A stretch of DNA of 64,000 bases from contig NZ_VKDE01000019.1 in the NCBI RefSeq assembly GCF_007097485.1, positions 1 through 64,000 of the forward strand. The letters run 5' to 3'. The translations under genes were made by a program, and so were the position numbers. Below are positions 1 to 10,077 of this stretch, in pieces (position 1 is the first letter of the stretch; every line of letters starts with the position of its first letter). This DNA is from Carboxylicivirga sp. M1479. Its GTDB lineage: Bacteria > Bacteroidota > Bacteroidia > Bacteroidales > Marinilabiliaceae. Under the pieces are notes generated by a model. The model made no database searches and was not told where the DNA came from. It worked only from the letters and a program-made list of their open reading frames with translations.

Positions 1-725
1 AAGTAAACATTATCGCCAGCCACTTCAAATGCATTGGCATTACTTCCCCATGGTATAAATGCAAAACCATTATAGCTTGTTATCTGGGTAAATTCAGGCG
101 TAGCAGCACTGAAATCAATCATTGATACCTGAAATTGCCCTCCATTAAAAGTTTCTAAATATCCATTAATAAACAGCTTATTTCCAACGACTGCGAAATC
201 AGAAGTACGAGAAGCTAAGTAATTTGTCTTTACTGGACCTAAATCACTACTGTGGTAGATATATCCACAATTTACATAGTCATTATCTTTCCAAACATCA
301 TCTTCTCCTATCCAAACATAAGTGCCATTTCCCATGCGGTATACTTCATTACGAATAGCAACAGGCGATGTAGCTACGGTAGATACTGTTCCACTTGCTA
401 ACTCCATAATGTCAGAACCAACTACATAATGAGCATTCCACGATGTACTTGAACCTGTTAAATCCATAACACTTCCACTTGTGTATGAAGGATTAGATGC
501 GTCAACCACTTCTAATGTAAAATCAGTACTCATTGGTACTGGTTTAGCGAATTTTAATACTTCATTGGTCCCATCATCAGACAAATACACAAAGTTACCC
601 ATATAAGGTACAACTACCTGTGCCTCACCATCTGTATTACCTGCACTAGTCAGGCAAAACGTATTTTGACCAAAACTGGTCATAACAGCCATTACAGCTG
701 CCAATAAAAGTGTAAATCTTTTCAT
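1..725 (-). CDS. Secreted protein of unknown function, C-terminus cut by window edge
   Basis: An open frame runs from an ATG at 725 to the window edge without a stop (241 codons visible). The start carries a clear Sec signal peptide (MKRFTLLLAAVMAVMTSFGQ, cleavage probably after SFG). The mature part is rich in Gly, Ser, Thr, Asn and aromatic residues. It contains spaced stretches such as YMGNFVYLSD, GNGTYVWIGEDD and FAVVGNKLFINGYLE, which look like beta-propeller or DUF4374-type blades, though I cannot assign a family. It lies 125 bp downstream of the DUF4625 lipoprotein gene on the same strand, with hairpins between, so it may be its own unit or the tail of that operon. Coding is well supported; function is unknown. 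Confidence 0.75.
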   Translation of the reverse strand, partial: MKRFTLLLAAVMAVMTSFGQNTFCLTSAGNTDGEAQVVVPYMGNFVYLSDDGTNEVLKFAKPVPMSTDFTLEVVDASNPSYTSGSVMDLTGSSTSWNAHYVVGSDIMELASGTVSTVATSPVAIRNEVYRMGNGTYVWIGEDDVWKDNDYVNCGYIYHSSDLGPVKTNYLASRTSDFAVVGNKLFINGYLETFNGGQFQVSMIDFSAATPEFTQITSYNGFAFIPWGSNANAFEVAGDNVY

Positions 726-790
726 GATTATATATTTAATTAATAAAGGTGTGGTTCCGTTGAACCACTGATTAAATTACATTACTATAG

Positions 791-839
791 CGTGGTAAAC
801 CACCCCGCCTTTGACACCCCGCCTTGAAAAAAGGAGGGG
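791..839 (-). terminator. Hairpin pair after the DUF4625 gene
   Basis: Two hairpins lie between the DUF4625 stop (851) and the next minus-strand start (725). GTGGT-AA-ACCAC spans 792-803. A 9-bp stem with one mismatch (CCCCGCCTT / AAGGAGGGG, 5-nt loop) spans 817-839. There is no good U-tract on the minus side, so this may be an mRNA end or processing structure and not a classic intrinsic terminator. Confidence 0.35.
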
Positions 840-850
840 AAGTAGTTTCT

Positions 851-1270
851 TTATTCTATCTCAATGTTTCTACTGAATTGGGTGAGGTTACCATCGCGGT
901 CGCTCACACGCACACTAATAACATAAGCCCCAGACATAATGTCGTAGGGTATTTCGCCATTAAATACAATGTGATCTTTTACTGTCATGCTACTACCGCT
1001 AAGCTGAACTATCTCTTCGTCAGGTATCCACGCATCGTCCCATCCTTTTAATACTGAATGTATTTGTAAGGCACACTCTTTTAAGCCACTGCCCCCCTCG
1101 TCGCTAAAGTGAGCATTCAGCTTTATAATTTCGCCACGGTAATATTTTTGTCCTATGGCTGGTGTTTCCATGTCCACTATTGGGCTAATAGTATCTTTTT
1201 CCTTTTCACAAGCTGTTGCCACCATTAGTAATAGCGCCAGAGCTGAGATTATGTATTTAAATTGCTTCAT
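851..1270 (-). CDS. DUF4625 family lipoprotein (locus 1)
   Basis: A 139-residue protein with a lipoprotein signal (MKQFKYIISALALLLMVATAC, lipobox ATAC at Cys21), so it is probably anchored in the outer membrane. The rest is one Ig-like DUF4625 domain: it opens with SPIVDMETP, has the middle motif GEIIKLNAHFSDEGGSGLKEC and ends in the GAYVISVRVSDRDGN strand. A clear paralogue sits at 39497-39934 and shares the layout 'P.V....P......RG...L.A.F.D...LKEC'. Here it follows the giant S8 gene but is separated from it by a strong terminator at 1467-1510, so it may be expressed separately. The domain's role is not known; a surface substrate-binding or structural role is inference. Confidence 0.85.
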   Translation of the reverse strand: MKQFKYIISALALLLMVATACEKEKDTISPIVDMETPAIGQKYYRGEIIKLNAHFSDEGGSGLKECALQIHSVLKGWDDAWIPDEEIVQLSGSSMTVKDHIVFNGEIPYDIMSGAYVISVRVSDRDGNLTQFSRNIEIE

Positions 1271-1466
1271 ATATTGTTTTCTTTAATGAATACCCTGATT
1301 TAAGCATAAATGATAAACTAAACACAGAGACGCAAAGACACAGAGTCGTTTTGGAGCCTGATTATAAAACTCTGATAATCAGTATCTCTGTATTAACTTT
1401 CTATTTTTTAAGTTTTGTCCTCGTTTTATGCATAATTACGGATATTCAAATGTTCTTTTATTGCTT

Positions 1467-1510
1467 AGATAAAACCGGCCCGCTAATCATGGGAATCGCT
1501 GCGAGCCGGC
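1467..1510 (-). terminator. Rho-independent terminator after the giant S8 gene
   Basis: The minus-strand sequence just after the S8 stop codon (1526) folds into a 10-bp GC-rich stem (GCCGGCTCGC / GCGGGCCGGT, two wobble pairs, 17-nt loop) followed by TTTTATC. It should end the protease transcript before the DUF4625 gene. Confidence 0.75.
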
Positions 1511-1525
1511 TTATCACAACCTAAC

Positions 1526-4500
1526 CTACGCTTTTACAAATCGTTTTACCGTTTTATTGTTATCAGTAATAACCTCAATCAGGTATATACCTGGCGCTAA
1601 ATCCGAAACATTCAGCTGAGTTGTTTCGCCTAAGCCTTCAGTAACAACCTTAATCAATTCACCCGATAAACCAAGTACTCTTACTTCTTGTAGCTCTTCA
1701 CCTTGTTCTGTTAGTTGAATATTTAGTACATCGCGAACAGGGTTAGGGTACAGTACAAAATTGTTATCCATCACATCGTCAATACCTACACGACGTTGTA
1801 CCCTGGCTGTTAAGTCAAATACTGCCGTGCCAAAAAAGCCATCGAAGACTGATATTTTAATACGTGCTGTTCCCAGTGCAATTGGATCTAATACAATGCT
1901 TCGATCCATTTCAAACATATTCACATAGTTCACACCTGTATTGATTACCGAATATGATATAGCATCACCATCAGGATCTTTAAAATAATCATCTAGGTTC
2001 AACTCATATGTATAGTCCCCATCCAGAATCATAACCAAATCATCCAAGGCATTCACCATTTCCGGCGCACGGTTGGTATGACTCACGTTCAGATTAATCT
2101 TTGTCATGTTGGCATTACCATGCTCGTCTCTTGCCATTATCTGTAGGCGATAAGCATCGGATGAGGACTCATAATCAGGCGTTAGGGTTAAATAAACCGC
2201 ACCATCCTTCTCTTCGTATTTGGCAAAATCAACCGTTTCGAATAACTCGTAACTAAAGGCATCACCTTCAGGATCACTGGCAGTTAATACCTGTACAAGC
2301 GTATCTCCTTCTTGCATGTTAATATTCAGGAACAAATCGTTCACAAACTGAGGCCCGTTGTTCTTGTTCAAGGTCATTTCTACTTCCACTTCCTTATTGG
2401 CCGGATCATTGGTAGCAATGCTTAGTATCACCTTGTTCAAACCCTGATCGGCTTGCTCCGGATTAAACTCAACAGGCACTGTTAAGCTTTCGCCAGCCGC
2501 AACGCTACCGATATATTCAATTTGAGGAGTGGCCCAACCAGCTACTTTATAGGTTTCTTCACCAGCCATAATCATGTGCATGGCACTGCTAAAGGCCGCA
2601 CCGGCAGTTATTAAGTCGGCCCACATGTTTTCATCGCCATAGTAGGAAACACCTTTCAAAGCCTCATCTAACTTAACATAGCCTTGAGGGAAGTTTATAT
2701 CTCCCGGGAAAGTGAAACTGATATAAAACTCTTCATTGGGGAAAAAGGTCATTTCTTCTTCCAGTTCAATCGTAATAATCTTTCCTTCACCTGGTTCAGA
2801 AGCATCTGCTTCCTGATGCACATACTCCATGGCATACAAGACCTCTGAGTCGTTAGGGTTGGCCTCTCCTGATAAAATCTCTATCTGGATGCGGGCATTT
2901 AAGTTTTCTTCCCATACAAAGAAGTTTTGCACATGGGTTAAATTAAAGCCATTTTCAGGCGCTTTAAACTTAACAGCCGTACGGAAGGTATTACCGTTAC
3001 CCCAACCAATAGCTCCATCGGGCTCACGCTTATCACTATAATCCAATAAGCGATTAAAATTAACATCGTTATAGGTCGATTTTAGCGAAGGTGAACTGTG
3101 CGCTTGCCCTCCTTTAAGCTCGGTAGTGTGCAGTATTGACTTTGAATAATTTACAGAACTTGCTTCCACCGATTCTTCAACGCGCTCATAAGCCATGCTA
3201 AAGCTATAGTTCAATTCCGATTCACCAGCTGTGTTATCAATAATCATGTTACGCATTTGCACATCGGCATCCGATTGCGCATACACATTCAAATCATCAC
3301 CCGTAATTGAAATAGATGGTGGGTTAAAATAACTCACTGTTAAAGGAATTTCAATATTGGCATTCTCCGATTTATCAGTGTAAACCGTAATAACATCAGA
3401 GTACTCACCCACTAATTCAGGCGTCACACGTATGGCAAAGGTTTCACTCTGGCCTGGTCGTAAAGTATAGTTCAATAACGAATATGAAATATCGTACCAG
3501 CCATCAATAGCTTCACCTGTTCCAAATTTGGCATCATCACCCAATAAGTAGCCTTTATAAGCCGATGCGCTCTTCAATCGCAGTCCTTTTATTAAGATAT
3601 CGTCGCTACCAGTGTTAGTAACAGTAAAAGTACTGTCGTAAGTCATGTAGGCACCTTCTTCTAGCGCTACCACCATCTTGCCGCCTAAGTCCATACTTGT
3701 TGGTAATTCAAGCTTTTGCTCTCCTGTTACAATTAAACTGGCAGGGATACTAAACGCTGCTTGATCAGGTGTGTTATTGCTTAAACTTATAGCTCCACTA
3801 TACTCACCACCAAACACAGTGCTTGCATCAAATACCACATCAAAATCCTGATAGCTTTGTGCCGCTATGCTATAAGTCATTTTAGGCACATAGGTCAAGG
3901 TTAAACCATCGGTTAAGAGCTGCTGACCACGTTTTTTATAAGTGCTTCCTTTACTACCATCGTGGTTTTCCATGGCTACAATACCCATTTTGGATGAGTA
4001 GTCAAAAGCAGGATCATGGAACTTATACATCATTTTAATGGTGCCATCTTTGTACAATACTAACTGGAACGACATGGGTTCCCCATCCATAAACATGGTA
4101 ATCATGTTGTTGTACTGGATAATCACCTTCTCTTTGTCGGCTAAAAAGTATTGACCAGGATTACGGTACCAGGCAGGATTATGCGAAGTAAGAAAGCCAT
4201 GATAAGGCGCTATGTAGTTGGTGATACCAGCATTAGGATCGGGTGCCACTTCATTACCCCCATAAAATAAACCGTTAATATCTTGTCCTTCACTAAAAGT
4301 AACAACACCACCCCATCCTACATAGAGGGTATCGTATTCCATTCCATAGAAGTTGAAATCAAAAGGTAAAGCACGTTTTTCGAAGTATTCACCTGCATTA
4401 AAGAATTCACCGTATTCAATAGCGTTTTCAGGTTCAGCAATATCAAACCAATAATGTTCAGGATCATTGGCATTTGTATGCTCGATCAAATGGTATTCAA

Positions 4501-7500
4501 AGTCAGCACCCAGAGTATTGTTACCCTGCTCCCATATTTTTAACCATTGGTTACCAGAAGTAGATAACTCCATCGGGTTCAAGCCATCGTTATTCACCCT
4601 TAAGCTGCGTATCACCGTTTCACCCACATTTAATGTTTCGGCATAGGAAGCTACATTGGCACTTATGACCGGTGCTTCAACAATAGAAGCATCTAGGTTC
4701 AACGTAAAGGTATTGCCCTTGTCATCGGTAAAAGTGATGACATCATTAGTAGTACCTAAAGTACTGGAATCAATGCTGAATGTGTATTTGGTTTTACCAT
4801 TCGGATTTAACTTGGCCGGTAAATAACCATCTATAGTATAATTTCCATTGGCACTAACAGCTGAGACGATGGTTCCAGTTGCTTTACCTTCGTTTGCTAC
4901 CAGAACAGACAGTTCCTTTGTTCCACCTTGAAATACATTGCCAAAATCAAGACTGTTTTCAGACAATTGATAATCGACCACACCTCCTGAAGTAATGTTC
5001 AGCTTAGCTGCATGGAAGATACTTCCGTTAACAGGGTCGTTGGAGGCCACACCTATTCGCTCCACAAAGTCACTCACAAACAAGGTATCCGTATCAATGG
5101 TGTAGTCAATGGTTACCGACTGGCCAGCAGGTAATGTACCCGATGCATTTGTTACTGCTGTTACCGCACCATAACCCGGGCTCTTAAAACCATAGTAATA
5201 GCCTGAACGAGGTGTGACCGATGCAGGGTTATAAGATGCTGGTGCGTCAGAGATCCCTTGATAGTTATAATGCCATTGACCGGCCAGCATTAAACCATCT
5301 TCTAGTTCTTTATCTTCAATGGCTATCAGCGTTTGAAAACGACCATTAACATCATCCCCTGCTTCTCCTATATCTTTCATTAACATGTCGATATCACCAC
5401 TGTCCCAAAGGATAACCTGATAAGTTATGTCCTCTTCAAATGATGGAGGAGCTATACCATCTTCTACAGACTCTCTAAAGGATTGACGAATGCCATCATA
5501 TTGTACCACAAAACGGTCGGGGAACGATTGTACATAGATATGCCCCAAGTCTCCTTTAGTTACGTCCATGCTAAACATTTGCCCATTAGCCGAAATGTAA
5601 CGGCGGTTATTATCGCGGTAACGATACCTTAAATTACTGGTATTAAAACGGAAGCGAGTATCAAATGTTAATAAGCCAGAGCGCTTAGTCAGGTAAATAC
5701 TATCTTCGGACAGACCGAAGAAAGGAAAATCAAATCCCATCTCCACCTGATAATAGGATTCTTGTGGATTGTCCAAAAAGAAAGGTAAAATATCGGTACC
5801 TGTTGCTGCAATATCGTTCCATGTAAAGGCTGGGTTATCCAGGTTACCTTCTTTTACCACACCCGTATAACCAGACTTATGGTCCCAGCTATCGGCATCC
5901 ACCACTGTTTCCTCTCCAAACTTAGGCACATAGTAGTCCAGTGGGTAACCACCAGTATTAGTTAAAGTAAACGAACCAGTTACCACATCCCCTAATGTCA
6001 AACCATTAAAGTCTGTACTTAAAGGCGTAATTTCAGCTTTTGGTGGTTCAATACCTACTCCGTATAATGTAAAGCGGTATTCATAACCTGTTTTGTCGCT
6101 GAGTGTTACTTCACAGTTTTGAGCCCCCACAACATCTGGCGAAAAGCGCACATTTAATCGAATGGTCTCCAAAGACTTAACATTAGGCCCTAGACTGTAA
6201 TCCAATGAAAATAATGGGTTAGATAAAGTTACATCCAAGGCGTTGCCCTCAGAAGCAAAATGTCCATAACCCAGGTTGGCAATCTCAATTTCTTTTTCTA
6301 CACTATTACCTACAAAAACGGACTGGTAATCGACAATACCAGCTGATTTTAACTGCGGTACATGTCCGCGTACTGTAAAATCAACCGGAACACGTTGCAA
6401 TTCTTTTCCGGTTTCGTTAGTAAACAAACTAAGACCTGCCTGGTAGTCGCCATTGGCCAGCGTTGCAGCATCCAACTCCATGGTCACCAATTGATTTCCT
6501 CCAGCACTTACACGACCGCTATCAGGCGTTAAGGTAATGTAGTTTTCTAAGGCTTCGTATTCGCTACCAGCGCCTATTACCCATACACGATCATTCTGCC
6601 AAATCAGATCTTCAAAAATCGCCCATGATTGCCCCAAGTTGGTACTGTAATAACAATTTTCTGAATTAGCATTGAATTCCTCAATACCAGCTGCCAAAGG
6701 ATGAGTTGCTCCCGCTGGAACATGCAACGCAATCCAGAAATAACTATCTGGCTCAAAATAAAACTGATCTTTCAATTCAATTTGATAGAACCAGGCACCA
6801 TCAGGTTTATCCGCTTCAAACTGATCTTCATAAATAAGCTGTGCATTATTAATATCGTAACCTGCATACAGCTGATAGGTAATTGTTCTATCTAAGTCTT
6901 CTGGAATATGGTTTAAAGCTAATTCAATGTTAGTTAGATTAAACCCACTTACTACTTTATTGTTGCCACCTAAAATATCATTATTCGTATCATCACCTTT
7001 TTCAATGTAATAGCGGATAGCTGCTGAGTTAGATAAACTCAAATCTGACTCGCCCATGAACATCATAAATGGCGGAATATCCTGCCACAACCAATTATAA
7101 GTTTCTTTTTGGCCATAAGGTACTATCTCAGGTCTATCAACCTCGTAAGATGAAATTGAATGGCGTAATGGCACAGGCGCTGTATTACCAATAACAATTG
7201 GTTCATTGGCTCCAAACACATCTATTACAGATGAGTGGCGAGGTGTACTCCACCACTTTAAATCGCCTTCACCAACATTATTGATCGTAAATTCACCCTC
7301 ACCCATTATTGATTGACTAGCATCAATGGCGATTGGTCCAACATTATCTGGATTAATCTCAACCGTAGGTCCCGAATTGGTGCGGCGCATCAATACATCC
7401 GTTAGAGGACCAAAATTCATAAAACGATCAACCGCACGAAGGGCAAAATAGTACTCTGTTAATGCATCCAGTTCCTCTAAGGTATGCTCCATGGCATCGC

Positions 7501-9223
7501 CCACCGAACGACGCTCTACTTGTATAATTATTTTTTTAGCTTGCTCTAACGTTGCCTCCGTAAAAGCAACTGTTGAGTAATATAATTCGAACTCATATGG
7601 GGTTGTATCATCTTCATCAGCTGGCACCGACCAATTTAAAATCGCATAATCCTGTGCAATGTTACTTACCTCAAAATCAACAACCGCATCGGGAGCAATA
7701 CCACTGTTCTCTTTCATGGAAGCTACAGCATCAATTAAACCAGCACCCAGCTTACCCATGTACTGTTCGTTAGACTCAACACCATAAATAGCATCGTAAT
7801 TAGCACCCGTTATTAAACGGCGCTTTAAATCATCACGCGTAAAGTCAGGCCCCTGGTACTTTGAAACAATCAATGCTGCTAAACCGGCCACATGGGGGCA
7901 AGCCATTGACGTTCCATTTAAATACCCGTATTTATTATCAGGCATGGTACTTAATACCCCTTCTTTATCATCGTAATCGGTATCACCTCCTGGTGCTGAT
8001 AAATCAATATAAGAACCATAGTTACTATAACTAGCTCTTTCATTGTTATGTATTGATGATGATACGGCTATTGCACTTTCATAAGCTCCCGGATAATGAG
8101 GCTCTGGGTCGTTATCATTACCCGATGCAAATATTACAACACCACCGCGCATCGGACTTCCTGTGTAATCACCTGCTTCGGCCACAAAGTAATCAATGGC
8201 ATCTAATACAGATTGCTCATAGATATGCGGTATGGTATAACCCCACGAATTTTGCGAAATAACCGCACCATTATCAGCCGAATACATAAAAGCCTGTGGA
8301 ACATACAACTTAGATCCAGAATACCCCCAAATATCACAAGACATCAGGCGTACACCATCACCATTACCAGTACCTCCGGCAACGCCAGCGACACCAATAC
8401 CGTTATTATTAACAGCAGCTACCGTACCGGCCACATGTGTTCCATGGTAACCAGGGTTAATCTCACCCATTTGGTCAGAAAAATTATAACCGTGTACATC
8501 ATCAATAAAACCATTTCCATCATCATCAACTCCAACCACTCCATTGAGTTCAGCTTCATTCACCCATAGGTTATCGATTAAATCCTCATGCTCGATATCA
8601 ATACCATGATCCATAATGGCCACTACCACATTATTAGCACCGGCGGTCTCTTTCCATACTTCTTCCACATTTATATCAGCACCAACCAATCCACCTGTTT
8701 GTCCGGTATTTTTATAGTGCCACTGCTGCGGTAAGTAACGATCATTAAAAACCTCATTATTTGTTCCTTTTAAAACAGTAGTATTTTCAACTATCGTTGC
8801 TTTAATAGGTCGCTGCACCTTTTCATATTCAGGCTCAGCATATTGTATTTCAGGTAATGCATTATATAAAGCTGCAATTTCCTTAGAGTCAAGACTCTCA
8901 TCAATTTCCATAACGTACCACAAGTGTAAGCTATGTTTGCGATGCCTCTCATCGTACTTAGCCGAATAAGGAAATAAGCGCTTCATCTCAACAGCTTTAA
9001 CATCGCTGTTTAATTTATCAATACGTTCAAAACCAGTTACAACTACACCTGTTTTGCGTGCCGACTTCATCTTACTTTCAATCCCTTGCAATTCAGGCTG
9101 AAGTTTTACCTTTATAATACCCTTTTGGATACCGTTGATAAATTCCTGACCATTAGCATTCCAACTAATCCCTATAAGGATTAATAAAAAAACTAATTGG
9201 TTGATTCGTAATAATTGTTTCAT
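1526..9223 (-). CDS. Giant T9SS-exported subtilisin-family (S8) serine protease, locus 1
   Basis: A 2,565-residue secreted protease. Order: signal peptide (residues 1-25), propeptide with the paralogue-conserved block KRLFPY..KYDERHRKHSLHLWY (about 81-103), S8 catalytic domain (about 190-500), a long array of beta-sandwich modules, then a T9SS type A sorting domain in the last 75 or so residues (starts FVLYPNPVRDVLNI, ends VKRFVKA). The catalytic residues are intact: Asp205 in MDHGID, His260 in HGTHVAG, oxyanion Asn369 in FASGND and Ser439 in NGTSMACPHVAG. The middle includes ASH-like modules (LDFGNVFQGG), two FPF/FYG-type modules and two cadherin-like modules near the C-terminus. The protein should be exported by T9SS and attached to the cell surface. 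A 62-residue ORF lies 61 bp upstream in the same unit. Substrate unknown. Confidence 0.93.
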   Translation of the reverse strand: MKQLLRINQLVFLLILIGISWNANGQEFINGIQKGIIKVKLQPELQGIESKMKSARKTGVVVTGFERIDKLNSDVKAVEMKRLFPYSAKYDERHRKHSLHLWYVMEIDESLDSKEIAALYNALPEIQYAEPEYEKVQRPIKATIVENTTVLKGTNNEVFNDRYLPQQWHYKNTGQTGGLVGADINVEEVWKETAGANNVVVAIMDHGIDIEHEDLIDNLWVNEAELNGVVGVDDDGNGFIDDVHGYNFSDQMGEINPGYHGTHVAGTVAAVNNNGIGVAGVAGGTGNGDGVRLMSCDIWGYSGSKLYVPQAFMYSADNGAVISQNSWGYTIPHIYEQSVLDAIDYFVAEAGDYTGSPMRGGVVIFASGNDNDPEPHYPGAYESAIAVSSSIHNNERASYSNYGSYIDLSAPGGDTDYDDKEGVLSTMPDNKYGYLNGTSMACPHVAGLAALIVSKYQGPDFTRDDLKRRLITGANYDAIYGVESNEQYMGKLGAGLIDAVASMKENSGIAPDAVVDFEVSNIAQDYAILNWSVPADEDDTTPYEFELYYSTVAFTEATLEQAKKIIIQVERRSVGDAMEHTLEELDALTEYYFALRAVDRFMNFGPLTDVLMRRTNSGPTVEINPDNVGPIAIDASQSIMGEGEFTINNVGEGDLKWWSTPRHSSVIDVFGANEPIVIGNTAPVPLRHSISSYEVDRPEIVPYGQKETYNWLWQDIPPFMMFMGESDLSLSNSAAIRYYIEKGDDTNNDILGGNNKVVSGFNLTNIELALNHIPEDLDRTITYQLYAGYDINNAQLIYEDQFEADKPDGAWFYQIELKDQFYFEPDSYFWIALHVPAGATHPLAAGIEEFNANSENCYYSTNLGQSWAIFEDLIWQNDRVWVIGAGSEYEALENYITLTPDSGRVSAGGNQLVTMELDAATLANGDYQAGLSLFTNETGKELQRVPVDFTVRGHVPQLKSAGIVDYQSVFVGNSVEKEIEIANLGYGHFASEGNALDVTLSNPLFSLDYSLGPNVKSLETIRLNVRFSPDVVGAQNCEVTLSDKTGYEYRFTLYGVGIEPPKAEITPLSTDFNGLTLGDVVTGSFTLTNTGGYPLDYYVPKFGEETVVDADSWDHKSGYTGVVKEGNLDNPAFTWNDIAATGTDILPFFLDNPQESYYQVEMGFDFPFFGLSEDSIYLTKRSGLLTFDTRFRFNTSNLRYRYRDNNRRYISANGQMFSMDVTKGDLGHIYVQSFPDRFVVQYDGIRQSFRESVEDGIAPPSFEEDITYQVILWDSGDIDMLMKDIGEAGDDVNGRFQTLIAIEDKELEDGLMLAGQWHYNYQGISDAPASYNPASVTPRSGYYYGFKSPGYGAVTAVTNASGTLPAGQSVTIDYTIDTDTLFVSDFVERIGVASNDPVNGSIFHAAKLNITSGGVVDYQLSENSLDFGNVFQGGTKELSVLVANEGKATGTIVSAVSANGNYTIDGYLPAKLNPNGKTKYTFSIDSSTLGTTNDVITFTDDKGNTFTLNLDASIVEAPVISANVASYAETLNVGETVIRSLRVNNDGLNPMELSTSGNQWLKIWEQGNNTLGADFEYHLIEHTNANDPEHYWFDIAEPENAIEYGEFFNAGEYFEKRALPFDFNFYGMEYDTLYVGWGGVVTFSEGQDINGLFYGGNEVAPDPNAGITNYIAPYHGFLTSHNPAWYRNPGQYFLADKEKVIIQYNNMITMFMDGEPMSFQLVLYKDGTIKMMYKFHDPAFDYSSKMGIVAMENHDGSKGSTYKKRGQQLLTDGLTLTYVPKMTYSIAAQSYQDFDVVFDASTVFGGEYSGAISLSNNTPDQAAFSIPASLIVTGEQKLELPTSMDLGGKMVVALEEGAYMTYDSTFTVTNTGSDDILIKGLRLKSASAYKGYLLGDDAKFGTGEAIDGWYDISYSLLNYTLRPGQSETFAIRVTPELVGEYSDVITVYTDKSENANIEIPLTVSYFNPPSISITGDDLNVYAQSDADVQMRNMIIDNTAGESELNYSFSMAYERVEESVEASSVNYSKSILHTTELKGGQAHSSPSLKSTYNDVNFNRLLDYSDKREPDGAIGWGNGNTFRTAVKFKAPENGFNLTHVQNFFVWEENLNARIQIEILSGEANPNDSEVLYAMEYVHQEADASEPGEGKIITIELEEEMTFFPNEEFYISFTFPGDINFPQGYVKLDEALKGVSYYGDENMWADLITAGAAFSSAMHMIMAGEETYKVAGWATPQIEYIGSVAAGESLTVPVEFNPEQADQGLNKVILSIATNDPANKEVEVEMTLNKNNGPQFVNDLFLNINMQEGDTLVQVLTASDPEGDAFSYELFETVDFAKYEEKDGAVYLTLTPDYESSSDAYRLQIMARDEHGNANMTKINLNVSHTNRAPEMVNALDDLVMILDGDYTYELNLDDYFKDPDGDAISYSVINTGVNYVNMFEMDRSIVLDPIALGTARIKISVFDGFFGTAVFDLTARVQRRVGIDDVMDNNFVLYPNPVRDVLNIQLTEQGEELQEVRVLGLSGELIKVVTEGLGETTQLNVSDLAPGIYLIEVITDNNKTVKRFVKA

Positions 9224-9284
9224 TTGATTTTATCTGTTAACTGTTGATTTAGTAGAGTGCATGCTTTTGACAATAAATTGTTCC

Positions 9285-9473
9285 TTATGCGTTTATTAAA
9301 CGCCTTATAGTCTTCCTAATCTTTTTTAATAGACCATCTGAACTAGGCTTTAACTTTGTCTTTTTTTGATCCTCCTTTAAATGAGTCATTATTTTTTTTA
9401 ATGCTTCATTTTCCAAAAGTCTCATCTCATATAAGCTGCTAATCTCTTTTTCTAACTTATCGTTTGATTGCAT
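9285..9473 (-). CDS. Small basic coiled-coil protein upstream of the S8 gene
   Basis: A 62-residue ORF with no signal peptide. The N-terminal half is an acidic/basic heptad-rich helix (LEKEISSLYEMRLLENEALKK) and the C-terminus is strongly basic (LLKKIRKTIRRLINA), so a cytoplasmic helical or amphipathic protein is likely. It begins 18 bp downstream of a perfect -7 box on this strand (9499-9506) and ends 61 bp before the S8 start, so it would be the first gene of that transcript. I do not recognise a family. Locus 2 has no equivalent gene between regulator and protease. It could be a leader peptide or a membrane-active small regulator; both are guesses. Confidence 0.5.
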   Translation of the reverse strand: MQSNDKLEKEISSLYEMRLLENEALKKIMTHLKEDQKKTKLKPSSDGLLKKIRKTIRRLINA

Positions 9474-9498
9474 CTTGTTATTGGATTTTAGGATTGCC

Positions 9499-9529
9499 CA
9501 AATATATTAGCGCCTAATAGCAGCCCCAA
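9499..9529 (-). promoter_or_regulatory. Promoter of the locus 1 S8 operon
   Basis: On the minus strand a perfect Bacteroidota -7 box, TATATTTG (9499-9506), lies about 20 nt from a TTG that can serve as the -33 element (9527-9529). The predicted transcript start, near 9491, is just upstream of the 62-residue ORF. Confidence 0.55.
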
Positions 9530-10077
9530 TTATTCAACCCCCACAACACTAGCAGAAATTAAAATTCAACCCATATTTCAATACAACACCCCAATATCAG
9601 ACTACAACATTCATACAACACAAAATCCATAATAACTAATAGTCAGTACTTTAAGTAAGCACATAGAATTACATACTTTTGTGAAGATTTTGAATCTTAC
9701 AACTGGCTTTTAGTACATTCGAATGGTAAATAAATAGTTATCTTTAAAGAACGAATACCCCTTCGCATGAAAGAATGAGCGGAAGTAAAATGAAGAAAAA
9801 TAAGTTGATTGAAGTTCACATAACGTTACCGCAAAGGGGGAATAGCAATTGTTTTTCAAAGTGAGTCTTTGTATAAGCTTTGTTATTACAATAGTAATGC
9901 CGATGGATAAATGGAGAAACATGGTAAGATGCAATCAAGAATAAGGCTTGTTGCAATGAACAATCTGTAGAAGAGCAAAAAAATAATTGCTACTTAACTT
10001 GTACTATCTTTAAACAGGAATGAAAGATCTACTCAAATTGTCGATCTCAACTTAAGTTGTGCAAAGTTTTAACACGA
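9530..10077. other. 548-bp non-coding interval between S8 operon promoter and regulator gene
   Basis: No convincing gene. A perfect plus-strand -7 box (TACTTTTG, 9674-9681) is followed by the palindrome AAGATT-TTG-AATCTT (9685-9699). A possible 24-codon plus-strand ORF lies at 9790-9864 with GGAAG seven bases before its ATG. A 74-codon minus-strand ORF here (9710-9934) looks spurious. Confidence 0.4.

Noticed and set aside
1321-1350. ACACAGAGACGCAAAGACACAGAG direct-repeat-like stretch
   Set aside because: Too short and simple to call an element; it is a low-complexity intergenic string.
8213-8569. 118-codon plus-strand ORF inside the locus 1 S8 gene, and similar plus-strand ORFs at 6701, 7573 and 8053
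   Set aside because: They lie antisense to a strongly supported protease domain and lack family resemblance, promoters and normal composition.
9710-9934. 74-codon minus-strand ORF between regulator and S8 operon
   Set aside because: Unnatural composition (Phe/Tyr/Leu-rich without a membrane pattern) and no promoter or family. It also overlaps the plus-strand signals described here.
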